The notes under the pieces: model-generated
The model's input: the letters and a program-made list of their open reading frames with translations, nothing else
The model's database searches: none
What the model was told of the DNA's origin: nothing
Program-made: the position numbers and the translations under genes
Assembly (NCBI RefSeq): GCF_000173415.1
Contig: NZ_ABXW01000046.1
Coordinates: 184,370 to 248,369, forward strand
Reading direction: 5' to 3'
DNA from: Providencia alcalifaciens DSM 30120
GTDB lineage: Bacteria > Pseudomonadota > Gammaproteobacteria > Enterobacterales > Enterobacteriaceae
Length of the DNA: 64,000 nucleotides
In this document: positions 56,058 to 63,202 of the stretch, piece by piece
Position numbering within the stretch: the stretch's first letter is position 1
How the letters are laid out: each line of letters opens with the position of its first letter

Positions 56058-56840
56058 ATGAGCAGCGCTGAAATAACAGGTAATTACCTATTAGAAAATG
56101 AATATTTGATTCAAGCCGATTATGTTTTAGATAAAGCCGTCGCTGCTTTTGAAGGCGCCGCTACACGATTTTCTATAGATGCAATAAGTGATGCCAATGT
56201 AAGAAACAGTTATCAACAAAATATAAAACGCGTAGTAAGTGAAGTAAAAGAAATGGTAGATACTAAAAAAATATCCGTTAAGGAGGCTTCAATCTTTTGT
56301 TATGAAATGAGAAACAAAATAATGGCTGAACACAGAAAAATAACTTCACCACAAGGGTTAGGGATAGCAGAGAGACATAAAAGAAAGCCTCCATCACTAG
56401 ATGACCTATTAAACAAATATGCCCAACGAAAATTTAGTACCGATATGAAAAATCTAACTATAAATCAAAAAAATTCTATCTATTACGAAATTATCGAGTC
56501 CGCGGCTAGAGACAATCAAAAATTCACCACCATGAATAAAAGATTAAATATTTTAGGTAAAGTTGGCATTGTAATAACTGCAACTATTGCAACATACGAA
56601 ATACTAGATGCAGAAAACAAACCAAAGGAAGCTATCAAACAAGGTATGACAGTAGGTGGAGGCGTTTTAGGTGGTTGGTTAGCTGGCTTTGCTGTTACCC
56701 CACTATGTGGGCCAGGGGCTCCAGTTTGTGCGATAGCGGTCGTTTTATTAGGAGGGACTGCGGGTGGCATTGCTGGTTCTGTTGCTGCTGATAGTCTTGA
56801 TGATGAAATAGAAGAATTTACTAAATGGGCAATACATTAA
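56058..56840 (+). CDS. Putative T6SS membrane-targeting effector
   Basis: 260 residues, no signal peptide. Helical N-terminal 165 residues; then a hydrophobic helix (LGKVGIVITATIATYEIL, about 171-188) and a glycine-zipper region (GGGVLGGWLAGFA, then GGTAGGIAGSVAADSLDDEIEEF). Glycine-zipper helices after a PAAR gene fit membrane-inserting effectors. No enzyme motif is seen. AAGG precedes the ATG and the next gene overlaps its end by 16 bp, as in effector/immunity pairs. Function inferred from context and topology. Confidence 0.6.
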   Translation: MSSAEITGNYLLENEYLIQADYVLDKAVAAFEGAATRFSIDAISDANVRNSYQQNIKRVVSEVKEMVDTKKISVKEASIFCYEMRNKIMAEHRKITSPQGLGIAERHKRKPPSLDDLLNKYAQRKFSTDMKNLTINQKNSIYYEIIESAARDNQKFTTMNKRLNILGKVGIVITATIATYEILDAENKPKEAIKQGMTVGGGVLGGWLAGFAVTPLCGPGAPVCAIAVVLLGGTAGGIAGSVAADSLDDEIEEFTKWAIH

Positions 56841-57172
56841 ACAATGAAGAAAGTCTTAGCATAGCTTTGTCATATATCTTTGTTGACAAGGCTATCGACT
56901 ATGATTACATCGCATCGATAGCGAAAAACTATGATGTTACGTATGTTGAGCATATATTATTTAATTATGTAGCTCCTGTATGTTATTTCAATGTGATCTC
57001 ACCAGTTCCTCCAGTTTGTTATTTTTTCAATGAAGAGCAGCTGCTGTTAGATATAGAAAAATTAAAAACAAGACAAAAAACCATACTAGGAAGACTAAAA
57101 ATGTTTATTTTTAGTTGTTATCTTAGAAGAGAGTTTAAAAATGAATGGAATACACTAAAGTCATTATTATAA
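56825..57172 (+). CDS. Putative immunity protein of the effector
   Basis: 115 residues, starting inside the effector 3' end in another frame. SLSIALSYIFVDKAIDYDYIA, then HILFNYVAPVCYFNVISPVPPVCYFF; the repeated PVCYF element is unusual. It has hydrophobic stretches but no clear membrane helix of full length. Its size, overlap with the effector and position at the end of the cassette fit an immunity protein; a membrane effector would need an inner-membrane or periplasmic one, which is not clearly shown. Confidence 0.6.
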   Translation: MGNTLNNEESLSIALSYIFVDKAIDYDYIASIAKNYDVTYVEHILFNYVAPVCYFNVISPVPPVCYFFNEEQLLLDIEKLKTRQKTILGRLKMFIFSCYLRREFKNEWNTLKSLL

Positions 57173-57272
57173 CTTTCGAGCTACACTTCCTTCCCCTCTG
57201 TATTGATAAAGTTTTCTATACCAAGGGGGGATTGTTCCACTAAAGCCCCCTTTATCCATATAAGCTATTCAA

Positions 57273-57980
57273 CTATTTTCTTAAAAACCTGTTCCGCCAT
57301 GTTCTTTCATTGAGATCGGGGACTAAATGCCTTATTGCATTATACGCCACAGACGACGGTACACGATTGAAGCCACGACCAGAACAACGAGAGCAATCTT
57401 TAAATACTGGCGCTCCTTGTAACTCAGTTTGTGACTCATCTAATACCTTGCCGCGTCCTTTACAGCGACAACGGTGTGTTAATTGCCCTTTACCATTGCA
57501 AGAAACACATAGCTCCCCCACCTTTTCGTTTTCAATCCATGGCTCAATAACTACGGTACCATCTAATTTTGTTATACCAGGATGTTTAATGACATCTTTG
57601 CGACTATAAATGAGCCCCTTTCCGTTACATGCTGAACATGGGAAAACCGCGCCAGCTGAACGGGCATAATCTTCAAATGCCATTCTGGCCAAAATAATTA
57701 AGCAATAACTCAGTTTTTTACCCACTGCTTTAGCCACCAGCTTTGGTGTGATTTTTTTAGCGTATTGGGTTAAAGATTCCACCGTAGAAAACTTATCTTC
57801 TTCGCTAACATCATTTTTTGCCAAAAAGGCTGCCATACCAAATTCAGCTTTTGATTCCGCCATAACCATAGCTGCCATGATATCCGTACCTGTAATTCTG
57901 TCAGGTGATGTGCAGCCAGCTACATTGCCAAATGTAGGTGACTTAGGGTGAAAGTTTTTAAGTGCATTTTCTAATTTCAT
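57273..57980 (-). CDS. Late-gene antiterminator Q (phage 82/21 type)
   Basis: 235 residues from the ATG at 57980 (GAGGCGG before it). Binds the qut site and RNA polymerase so that late transcription passes terminators. Four zinc-knuckle motifs follow one another: CSACNGKG, CVSCNGKG, CRCKGRG and CSRCSGRG (about 115-215), as in the DnaJ-like zinc region of this Q class. The last part WRNRFLRK is basic. Its stretch of target genes is now interrupted by the accessory block. Confidence 0.82.
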   Translation of the reverse strand: MKLENALKNFHPKSPTFGNVAGCTSPDRITGTDIMAAMVMAESKAEFGMAAFLAKNDVSEEDKFSTVESLTQYAKKITPKLVAKAVGKKLSYCLIILARMAFEDYARSAGAVFPCSACNGKGLIYSRKDVIKHPGITKLDGTVVIEPWIENEKVGELCVSCNGKGQLTHRCRCKGRGKVLDESQTELQGAPVFKDCSRCSGRGFNRVPSSVAYNAIRHLVPDLNERTWRNRFLRK

Positions 57981-57991
57981 GATATCCGCCT

Positions 57992-58534
57992 CTACCAACC
58001 AAAAACACCCAAACCGATTGACCGATCTAGAAATTTAAATAACAAAACTAACTGGCTACCGTTTTCTTGTTCCCACTGCTTTGGATTTTTGTGTAACTCA
58101 CTGTGGTGAATTCGACACAGTGGGATAGTGAACAAGTCATGGGCCTTTGTGCCTATCCCCCCCTGACCGTAGCCGATAATATGATGGGCATCGTCAGCTG
58201 TGGCGCCACAAACGCAGCAAGGCTGTGATTTAACCCATTTAAGATAATCGCTACTAGTCCAGCGCTGGAGCTTAGGAAACCTCATAAAGCTAGCTGGTGG
58301 CTCGGAGTCTACCTTTAAGTTCATTACTGACGTTAATGCTTCAATCTCATTCAATTTGTCGCTGAAGTATTGTTGAGAAAGAGAGATAAGCCCCGATGGT
58401 TTATGCTTTAATTCCGCGGGCAAAGTCATCAGCAACATTCTTCCGCTGAATGTATTCATGTACATACCTGGCTTAAAAATCACAGCGCCAATTTCCGGTA
58501 CCAGTATTGGCGTTAGTATCCATTGATAACTCAT
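57992..58534 (-). CDS. DUF968 family phage protein
   Basis: 180 residues from the ATG at 58534. The C-terminal half is HNH-like: QPCCVCGATADDAHHIIGYG, KAHDLFTIPLCRIHHSELH, the DUF968 signature found next to rusA in lambdoid phages. It may be a nuclease of recombination or replication. Start overlaps the rusA end closely. Confidence 0.8.
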   Translation of the reverse strand: MSYQWILTPILVPEIGAVIFKPGMYMNTFSGRMLLMTLPAELKHKPSGLISLSQQYFSDKLNEIEALTSVMNLKVDSEPPASFMRFPKLQRWTSSDYLKWVKSQPCCVCGATADDAHHIIGYGQGGIGTKAHDLFTIPLCRIHHSELHKNPKQWEQENGSQLVLLFKFLDRSIGLGVFGW

Positions 58535-58547
58535 GCTATTCCCCCAT

Positions 58548-58925
58548 CTACGCAACCACACTTACGCTTTCATGCAAACTGATTGTTATTTCAAAACGAC
58601 CGCCTTTGACAACTTCACACCACTCCATTTCCACTCTCTTCACTTGGTCATCGTCTTTCCAAATATTGGCATGTGTTAATGCGTCAAACGGTGCTTTTAA
58701 ATAGTTATCAATGTCTCGCTTGTGATTTGTTGGCGGATACATTTTCACCTTTACAGAAACGGGTTCAGTTATCGCTATCGGTTTACGCTTTAATTGCTCA
58801 TAAATAGCAACGATGGCACTCCCCCGAAATTTACGTCCCTTTTCACTGATTAGTGTTCTGCCATTCACATTACGCCAGCATGCATTTACGCTTGGTGGAA
58901 ACGGCAATACGAGTGATATGCTCAT
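58548..58925 (-). CDS. rusA: Holliday junction resolvase RusA
   Basis: 125 residues. The catalytic Asp cluster is KRDIDNYLKAPFDALTHANIWKDDDQV (three Asp of RusA). The N-terminal strand LVLPFPPSVNACWRNVNGR is typical. Resolves four-way junctions in phage recombination. The start overlaps the gene at 58922 by 4 bp. Confidence 0.9.
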   Translation of the reverse strand: MSISLVLPFPPSVNACWRNVNGRTLISEKGRKFRGSAIVAIYEQLKRKPIAITEPVSVKVKMYPPTNHKRDIDNYLKAPFDALTHANIWKDDDQVKRVEMEWCEVVKGGRFEITISLHESVSVVA

Positions 58926-59248
58926 CCTCTGACCCCAGCCAGTAGTGCATCAAACTTCCGAACTAAAGCGAATAAAGCAGACTCAACAGCAATCCCGTTT
59001 GCACTCGCAGAGGAATCATGAGAACGAAATTTCCCCTCTTTTAGCATTTGCTCACAATTAGCAGATACACGATAAAGCCCGTTCTGATCTTGATAAATCA
59101 GTCCATAGTTCAATAAAGATTTGATGATAGCTGTCGCTCCAGCCCGTTTTTTCATGTTGAATTCACTGAAAAGATCATCGCGGCAAAAAACCCTACCGTT
59201 GAAATGTGTTGTGTACTCAATATACCGACGCTTTTGTGCTGAAATCAT
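58922..59248 (-). CDS. Small phage protein, winged-helix-like
   Basis: 108 residues from the ATG at 59248, which overlaps the stop of the replication gene (ATGA). RDDLFSEFNMKKRAGATAIIKSLLNYGLIYQDQNGLYRV is a likely winged helix-turn-helix. It belongs to the early operon; its role is unknown. Confidence 0.65.
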   Translation of the reverse strand: MISAQKRRYIEYTTHFNGRVFCRDDLFSEFNMKKRAGATAIIKSLLNYGLIYQDQNGLYRVSANCEQMLKEGKFRSHDSSASANGIAVESALFALVRKFDALLAGVRG

Positions 59249-60126
59249 GCCATCACCTCTCTCGCTGCTTGTTCTGCTGCCTGCTGCCAAATACCTGCCC
59301 ATGCCTTGCGTCCAACAAAGTCAGTCATACGACGAACGCCAGATTTACCCGCTAACTCAGCGGCAATTTCTTCGATACGGTTTTGTGGTTTTGAACGGGA
59401 ACCGATGATGCGAGTGAATGCCTCGTCACGCTCAACTTGGTCGATGGAAACCTTTTGCTCACCCGCTAAACGTAGAGTTAAATCATCCCACTGTGTACGC
59501 AGTGTTCTTGGACACTGAACGTTTTTCTTCCAGAACTCATCATGGCTAACGCGTTTGTAGAATTGGCAAATCTCTTTGTGAGTGCGACCGTCTTGGCTCA
59601 CCATCAGGCGAACATCGTTAGCCCACTCTGTGAAATTAGGCTCTTTCGGTTCTTGCAGCCCAAGCTCTTTGAAAACTTCACACTTGCGGCTAAACAGCCA
59701 TTCAGCACACTTGAGGTCATCCGCAGATCCCCATTTCTGGAAGTTAGGACTGTAAATCACCGCCTCTGGGTAACGATTTAAAAAATCAATTTTAGGCTTG
59801 TCGCTGGATTCGCTAGAATTCTGCGACGAAGAGTTAGTTACTGATGGATCTTGTTTTGAAGTTACTGACGGATCGCCCCCAGATTCTGACGGGTCAAAAC
59901 GATTATCTTTGCTTGATTCTGACGGGACAGATTTTGATGCAACAGATTTTGACGCGTCAGGATTTGACGTATCAGATTCTGCTGGTTGAGGTAATGCGGC
60001 TCTCGCTGCTGAAGCTAATTTATTAACATTAAGCTGATAGATATTGCTCGCATTACGGTTGCCTTTACGGCGTTTTTCTCTCGATAACCAACCGTCTTTT
60101 TCTAAATATAAATAAGACCATTGGCG
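59245..60126 (-). pseudogene. Phage replication protein O-like, N-terminus lost
   Basis: The frame is open from 60126 downwards (stop TGA at 60127-60129) and has no start codon for the first 120 codons. It opens WSYLYLEKDGWLSREKRRKG, the end of the winged-helix domain of O-type replication proteins, then a Ser/Asp/Pro-rich linker with repeated DPSVT and PSES units (about 59822-59990), then the C-terminal domain (FWKKNVQCPRTLRTQWDDL). The N-terminal DNA-binding part was removed together with the immunity region. Confidence 0.75.
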
Positions 60127-60181
60127 TCAGTCCATACGGGTAAATATGTGCTTAATTACTGCCAGTGGTCTTATTTATATT
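60105..60181. repeat. 20-bp inverted repeat at the immunity-region deletion
   Basis: AATATAAATAAGACCATTGG (60105-60124) and CCAGTGGTCTTATTTATATT (60162-60181) are complementary in 19 of 20 bases with a 37-bp spacer. The left arm lies in the truncated replication frame, the right before xis. The repeat marks the place where the repressor, cro, cII and the start of the replication gene are missing. Confidence 0.8.
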
Positions 60182-60229
60182 GTGGCTAAAATATACTTAA
60201 TCTGTATGCGGCAGAATGTGGAGGTAATT

Positions 60230-60472
60230 ATGCAAATGCTAACTTTGGAGGAATGGGCGAGCGAACGTTATAGAAGTCGCCCTCCTCGACTGGGGACATT
60301 ACAACGCTATGCTAGGAGTGGCTTGTTCTATCCACCAGCACAAAAAGAAGGTGGTATTTGGCGCGTGAGAGAAGATGCCGACTTAGTTGGTAATTTGACA
60401 TCACCGGTTATCAATAAGAGTGATAACCCTAAATTACAAAGGATTTTAAACGATGGCTGCCCGTCCACGTAA
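60230..60472 (+). CDS. xis: Excisionase (lambda Xis type)
   Basis: 80 residues from the ATG at 60230; GGAGGT precedes it. The sequence follows lambda Xis: LTLEEWASERYRSRPPRLGTLQRYARSGLFYPPAQKEGG, a winged-helix DNA-bending factor. Its end overlaps the int start by 20 bp. Upstream it runs to the inverted repeat, so its natural promoter may be damaged. Confidence 0.85.
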   Translation: MQMLTLEEWASERYRSRPPRLGTLQRYARSGLFYPPAQKEGGIWRVREDADLVGNLTSPVINKSDNPKLQRILNDGCPST

Positions 60473-61580
60473 AAATAACGTCAATATCCCTAATCTCTAC
60501 CCACTATTTAGCAGAAAAGCTAACAAGGTTTATTGGCGTTATCGCCACCCTATAACTGGCAAATATCATGCCCTCGGTGACAATGAGGCTGAAGCTCGTG
60601 AAATTGCTATTGAAGCTAATAACAGATTAGCGGAACAACGCAGCCGTCAAGTCATGGCGATCAGCGATAGAGTAGCAAGAATCAAAGGTAAAGAGATCAC
60701 CGTAAATACTTGGCTAGATCGCTACTGGGTAATACAAGAAGAGCGCCTTGCTGACGGTGATATAAAACAAAACACATATAAGCAAAAAAGAAAACCTGTG
60801 GACCTGATGCGCCACTCTCTGGCAATGAAGCCTTTGTCGGCAGTTGATGCGAGAGATATCGCATCAATACTCGATGAATATAAATCTAATGGCCAACATC
60901 GCATGGCACAAGTTATTCGATCCGTATTAATCGATATGTTTAAAGAGGCACAACATGCTGGTGAAGTGCCACCAGGGTATAACCCTGCACTCGCCACTAA
61001 GCAGCCAAAACGACGGATCACCCGCCAGCGCTTAAACTTGGAAGAATGGCAAAAAATATTTGATATTGCAGATAAACAACATAAGTATTTAGGTAATGCG
61101 ATGCTATTAGCGGTAATTACCGGACAACGACTTGGCGATATTTCAGCAATGAAGTTTAGTGATATTTGGGATGACCATTTACATATCACACAAGAAAAGA
61201 CCGGGAGTAAATTAGCTATTCCATTAGCACTAAAATCTGATGCATTGAATATGTCATTGAGAGAAGTTGTTTCAAGATGCCGTGACCGCGTTGTTAGTCA
61301 GTATCTGATCCATTATTTCCATACAACTTCTCAAGCAAATCGCGGAGAGCAAGTCACAGCAAATACAATAACAACAAATTTTAAAAAGGCGCGAAATAAA
61401 ACTGATATTGATTGGGGTGAAGGAACACCGGCTTCATTTCATGAACAACGTTCTTTATCTGAAAGACTCTATCGCGAGCAAGGGATAAACACTAAAGATT
61501 TGCTGGGTCATAAAAACCAACAGCAAACCGATAGATATAATGATGATAGGGGTAAAGATTGGTTATTAATTAAAGTTTAA
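60453..61580 (+). CDS. int: Tyrosine integrase, lambda family
   Basis: 375 residues, full length. The N-terminal arm-binding domain (KANKVYWRYRHPITGKYHALGD) and the SAM-like core-binding domain are present. Catalytic residues: R226 (TGQRLGD), H330 and R333 (HEQRS), H353 (LLGHK) and Y362 (TDRYND). It points to the attachment site at the right. The stop codon overlaps the end of the convergent 429-aa gene. Confidence 0.93.
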   Translation: MAARPRKNNVNIPNLYPLFSRKANKVYWRYRHPITGKYHALGDNEAEAREIAIEANNRLAEQRSRQVMAISDRVARIKGKEITVNTWLDRYWVIQEERLADGDIKQNTYKQKRKPVDLMRHSLAMKPLSAVDARDIASILDEYKSNGQHRMAQVIRSVLIDMFKEAQHAGEVPPGYNPALATKQPKRRITRQRLNLEEWQKIFDIADKQHKYLGNAMLLAVITGQRLGDISAMKFSDIWDDHLHITQEKTGSKLAIPLALKSDALNMSLREVVSRCRDRVVSQYLIHYFHTTSQANRGEQVTANTITTNFKKARNKTDIDWGEGTPASFHEQRSLSERLYREQGINTKDLLGHKNQQQTDRYNDDRGKDWLLIKV

Positions 61581-62866
61581 AAATCCTCATATAATTCTGC
61601 AATTTTAAACTCCCCTAGTGCATTTTCACCAACCATTACAGGGGAGCATATATCTAAATTAATGATGAATGATGGGACATAAAAATCATCATTTAATCTA
61701 TACTTACCAATTATTTTCACTTTAGTATTAATAGTTAACATTTCATTAGACAGTGAAATATCAGAAATTTCATCTATATTAAAATCCGGATCAACTATAT
61801 CACGTTCAGAAAGAACAGATGAAATATCTAATCGATTAACTAAACTGTATTGTTCACTTTCAAATAACTCATTTGCAATTTCGGAAGCAATTTCTCTATT
61901 TATTAGTTTTATATTGTACTCTTGGAGAGTATTTATGATAATTTCGAATAAATCGTCATCATCTATTTCAACCAAATTCATTATACTTTCATCAGAAATC
62001 GTTATAAGAAAGTCAGATAAATATTTATAATCCAAATAAATATATTTTACATTATGAACCGTTATATTATTAAAATTTTTATCATCTAATAAAAAACTGA
62101 AAGATTTATAACCAAATAAATATGCGATTATCTCACCATATATTTCAAAAGGGAAAAAATATTTTTCTTTTTCAAAGCCTTTAGATATAGAACTAAGTAG
62201 TGAATAAGCTATCGGAAACCTTGCACTAGCAATTGCTGCTTTATTTTGAGCACTGATAATATCATATTTTTCTTTTTCTAGCTCATAGTTATTCTGTTTA
62301 GTAATTTCATTTAGTTCTTTTTCTTTAGTTTCAATTGTAATTTGCTTTAATTTTTCTTGATTCAATTGATTATCAATTCTATCTTTTTCTATTTGTAGAA
62401 GTTTCAAATCATAATCCGCTTTTTTTTGAGCTATATCTGTTTTCGCCAACTCAGATAAAAACTCCTTATTTGGATCTGATTTTAGTAATTCCATATTTAA
62501 TTCAACATTTTTTTCAGCTTTTGATTTCGTTATTTCGAAAGCTTGATAATATAATTCGTCGTTAGTTTTTTTCTGTAAGTTTTTTACTATAAGTGAGACT
62601 TTTGGAAAAATAAAAAGATAAAAAACAGTTATAATTATAGGTAACATTAAAATCTGAATACAATTATTTCCAAAATCCTCAGTAAGATATAAATTTAATC
62701 TATCTATTCTTTCCCACACCTTGCCATTACCAAAAAAAAGCAAAGTAACCTCATACCAATTACATAAAAGCCAAGAAACTATAAATGTACCAATTATGGG
62801 ATCCCTAACTCTAGCAATAGTATTACCTTTCACTGCATCCCAAAATTCTTCCAGAAATTTCATCAA
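61577..62866 (-). CDS. 429-aa membrane and coiled-coil protein in the int-att slot
   Basis: Not recognised. Two membrane helices near the N-terminus (about 25-45 and 72-90), a long charged coiled coil (about 105-215), then an alpha/beta part with many acidic residues and a final strand-rich domain (about 360-429). It starts MMKFLEEFWDAVKGNTIARVRDP and is very AT-rich. It sits between int and the attachment site, on the strand opposite to int, the same place as lit in e14. Many phage-exclusion genes sit there. The layout of membrane anchor, coiled coil and C-terminal domain fits a sensor or abortive infection protein, but this is inference. Confidence 0.7.
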   Translation of the reverse strand: MMKFLEEFWDAVKGNTIARVRDPIIGTFIVSWLLCNWYEVTLLFFGNGKVWERIDRLNLYLTEDFGNNCIQILMLPIIITVFYLFIFPKVSLIVKNLQKKTNDELYYQAFEITKSKAEKNVELNMELLKSDPNKEFLSELAKTDIAQKKADYDLKLLQIEKDRIDNQLNQEKLKQITIETKEKELNEITKQNNYELEKEKYDIISAQNKAAIASARFPIAYSLLSSISKGFEKEKYFFPFEIYGEIIAYLFGYKSFSFLLDDKNFNNITVHNVKYIYLDYKYLSDFLITISDESIMNLVEIDDDDLFEIIINTLQEYNIKLINREIASEIANELFESEQYSLVNRLDISSVLSERDIVDPDFNIDEISDISLSNEMLTINTKVKIIGKYRLNDDFYVPSFIINLDICSPVMVGENALGEFKIAELYEDF

Positions 62867-62935
62867 AAATACCTTTAGCTAAAGATGTTACAAACTACAT
62901 CGTTATCTAGAACTTTCTATTAACGAGCTATGAAG

Positions 62936-62968
62936 TTTTGATAATTCATTTTGATAACTTTTTGATAA
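62936..62968. repeat. Three direct repeats TTTTGATAA, candidate Int arm sites
   Basis: TTTTGATAA occurs at 62936-62944, 62949-62957 and 62960-62968, with a shorter copy GTGATAA at 62979-62985. Closely spaced direct repeats in an attachment arm are what lambda-type integrases bind; the site is between the accessory gene and the icd 3' end. Confidence 0.5.
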
Positions 62969-62991
62969 CTGTTTCAAATGTGATAATAAAA

Positions 62992-63015
62992 AACGGGAAC
63001 TATTAAGTTCCCGTT
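62992..63015 (-). terminator. icd-type terminator
   Basis: AACGGGAACT (62992-63001) pairs perfectly with AGTTCCCGTT (63006-63015); on the minus strand it is followed by TTTTTT. It lies 23 bp after the icd fragment stop. Confidence 0.85.
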
Positions 63016-63037
63016 ATTATTCACACTACGTAATAAA

Positions 63038-63202
63038 TTACATGTGTTTAATGATTGCGTCACCGAATTCGCTACATTTCAGTAATTTAGCGCCTTCTAA
63101 TTGACGTTCGAAATCGTAAGTTACAGTTTTAGCCGCGATTGCGCCTTCCATACCTTTAACGATTAAGTCAGCTGCTTCAGTCCAGCCCATATGGCGCAGC
63201 AG
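63038..63202 (-). pseudogene. icd: Isocitrate dehydrogenase 3' fragment (attachment site)
   Basis: 54 codons read [20 protein letters not shown] onward to [11 protein letters not shown] and stop, nearly identical to the C-terminus of enterobacterial Icd. Homology ends sharply at about 63202. This is the residual or phage-borne icd end known from e14 (icdC) and phage 21, which integrate in the icd 3' end. It marks the border between the prophage at the left and another one at the right. Confidence 0.93.

Larger units (their letters stand above)
45171..63037. mobile_element. Defective lambdoid/HK97-type prophage
   Basis: Int and xis lie at the right; truncated replication gene, rusA, DUF968, Q, holin, endolysin, Rz/Rz1, HNH, terminases, portal, protease and capsid run leftwards. 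Missing: repressor, cro and cII region; most of the capsid gene; all tail genes. The left end is a scrambled junction (45171-45350) with two more phage-like scraps: a start MSMTQLITHVR read leftwards from near 45300, and an end reading SKEKPDLVETKTADNEK. The right end is set by the icd 3' end, the supposed attachment site. Accessory genes on the plus strand break up the late region. Confidence 0.85.
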
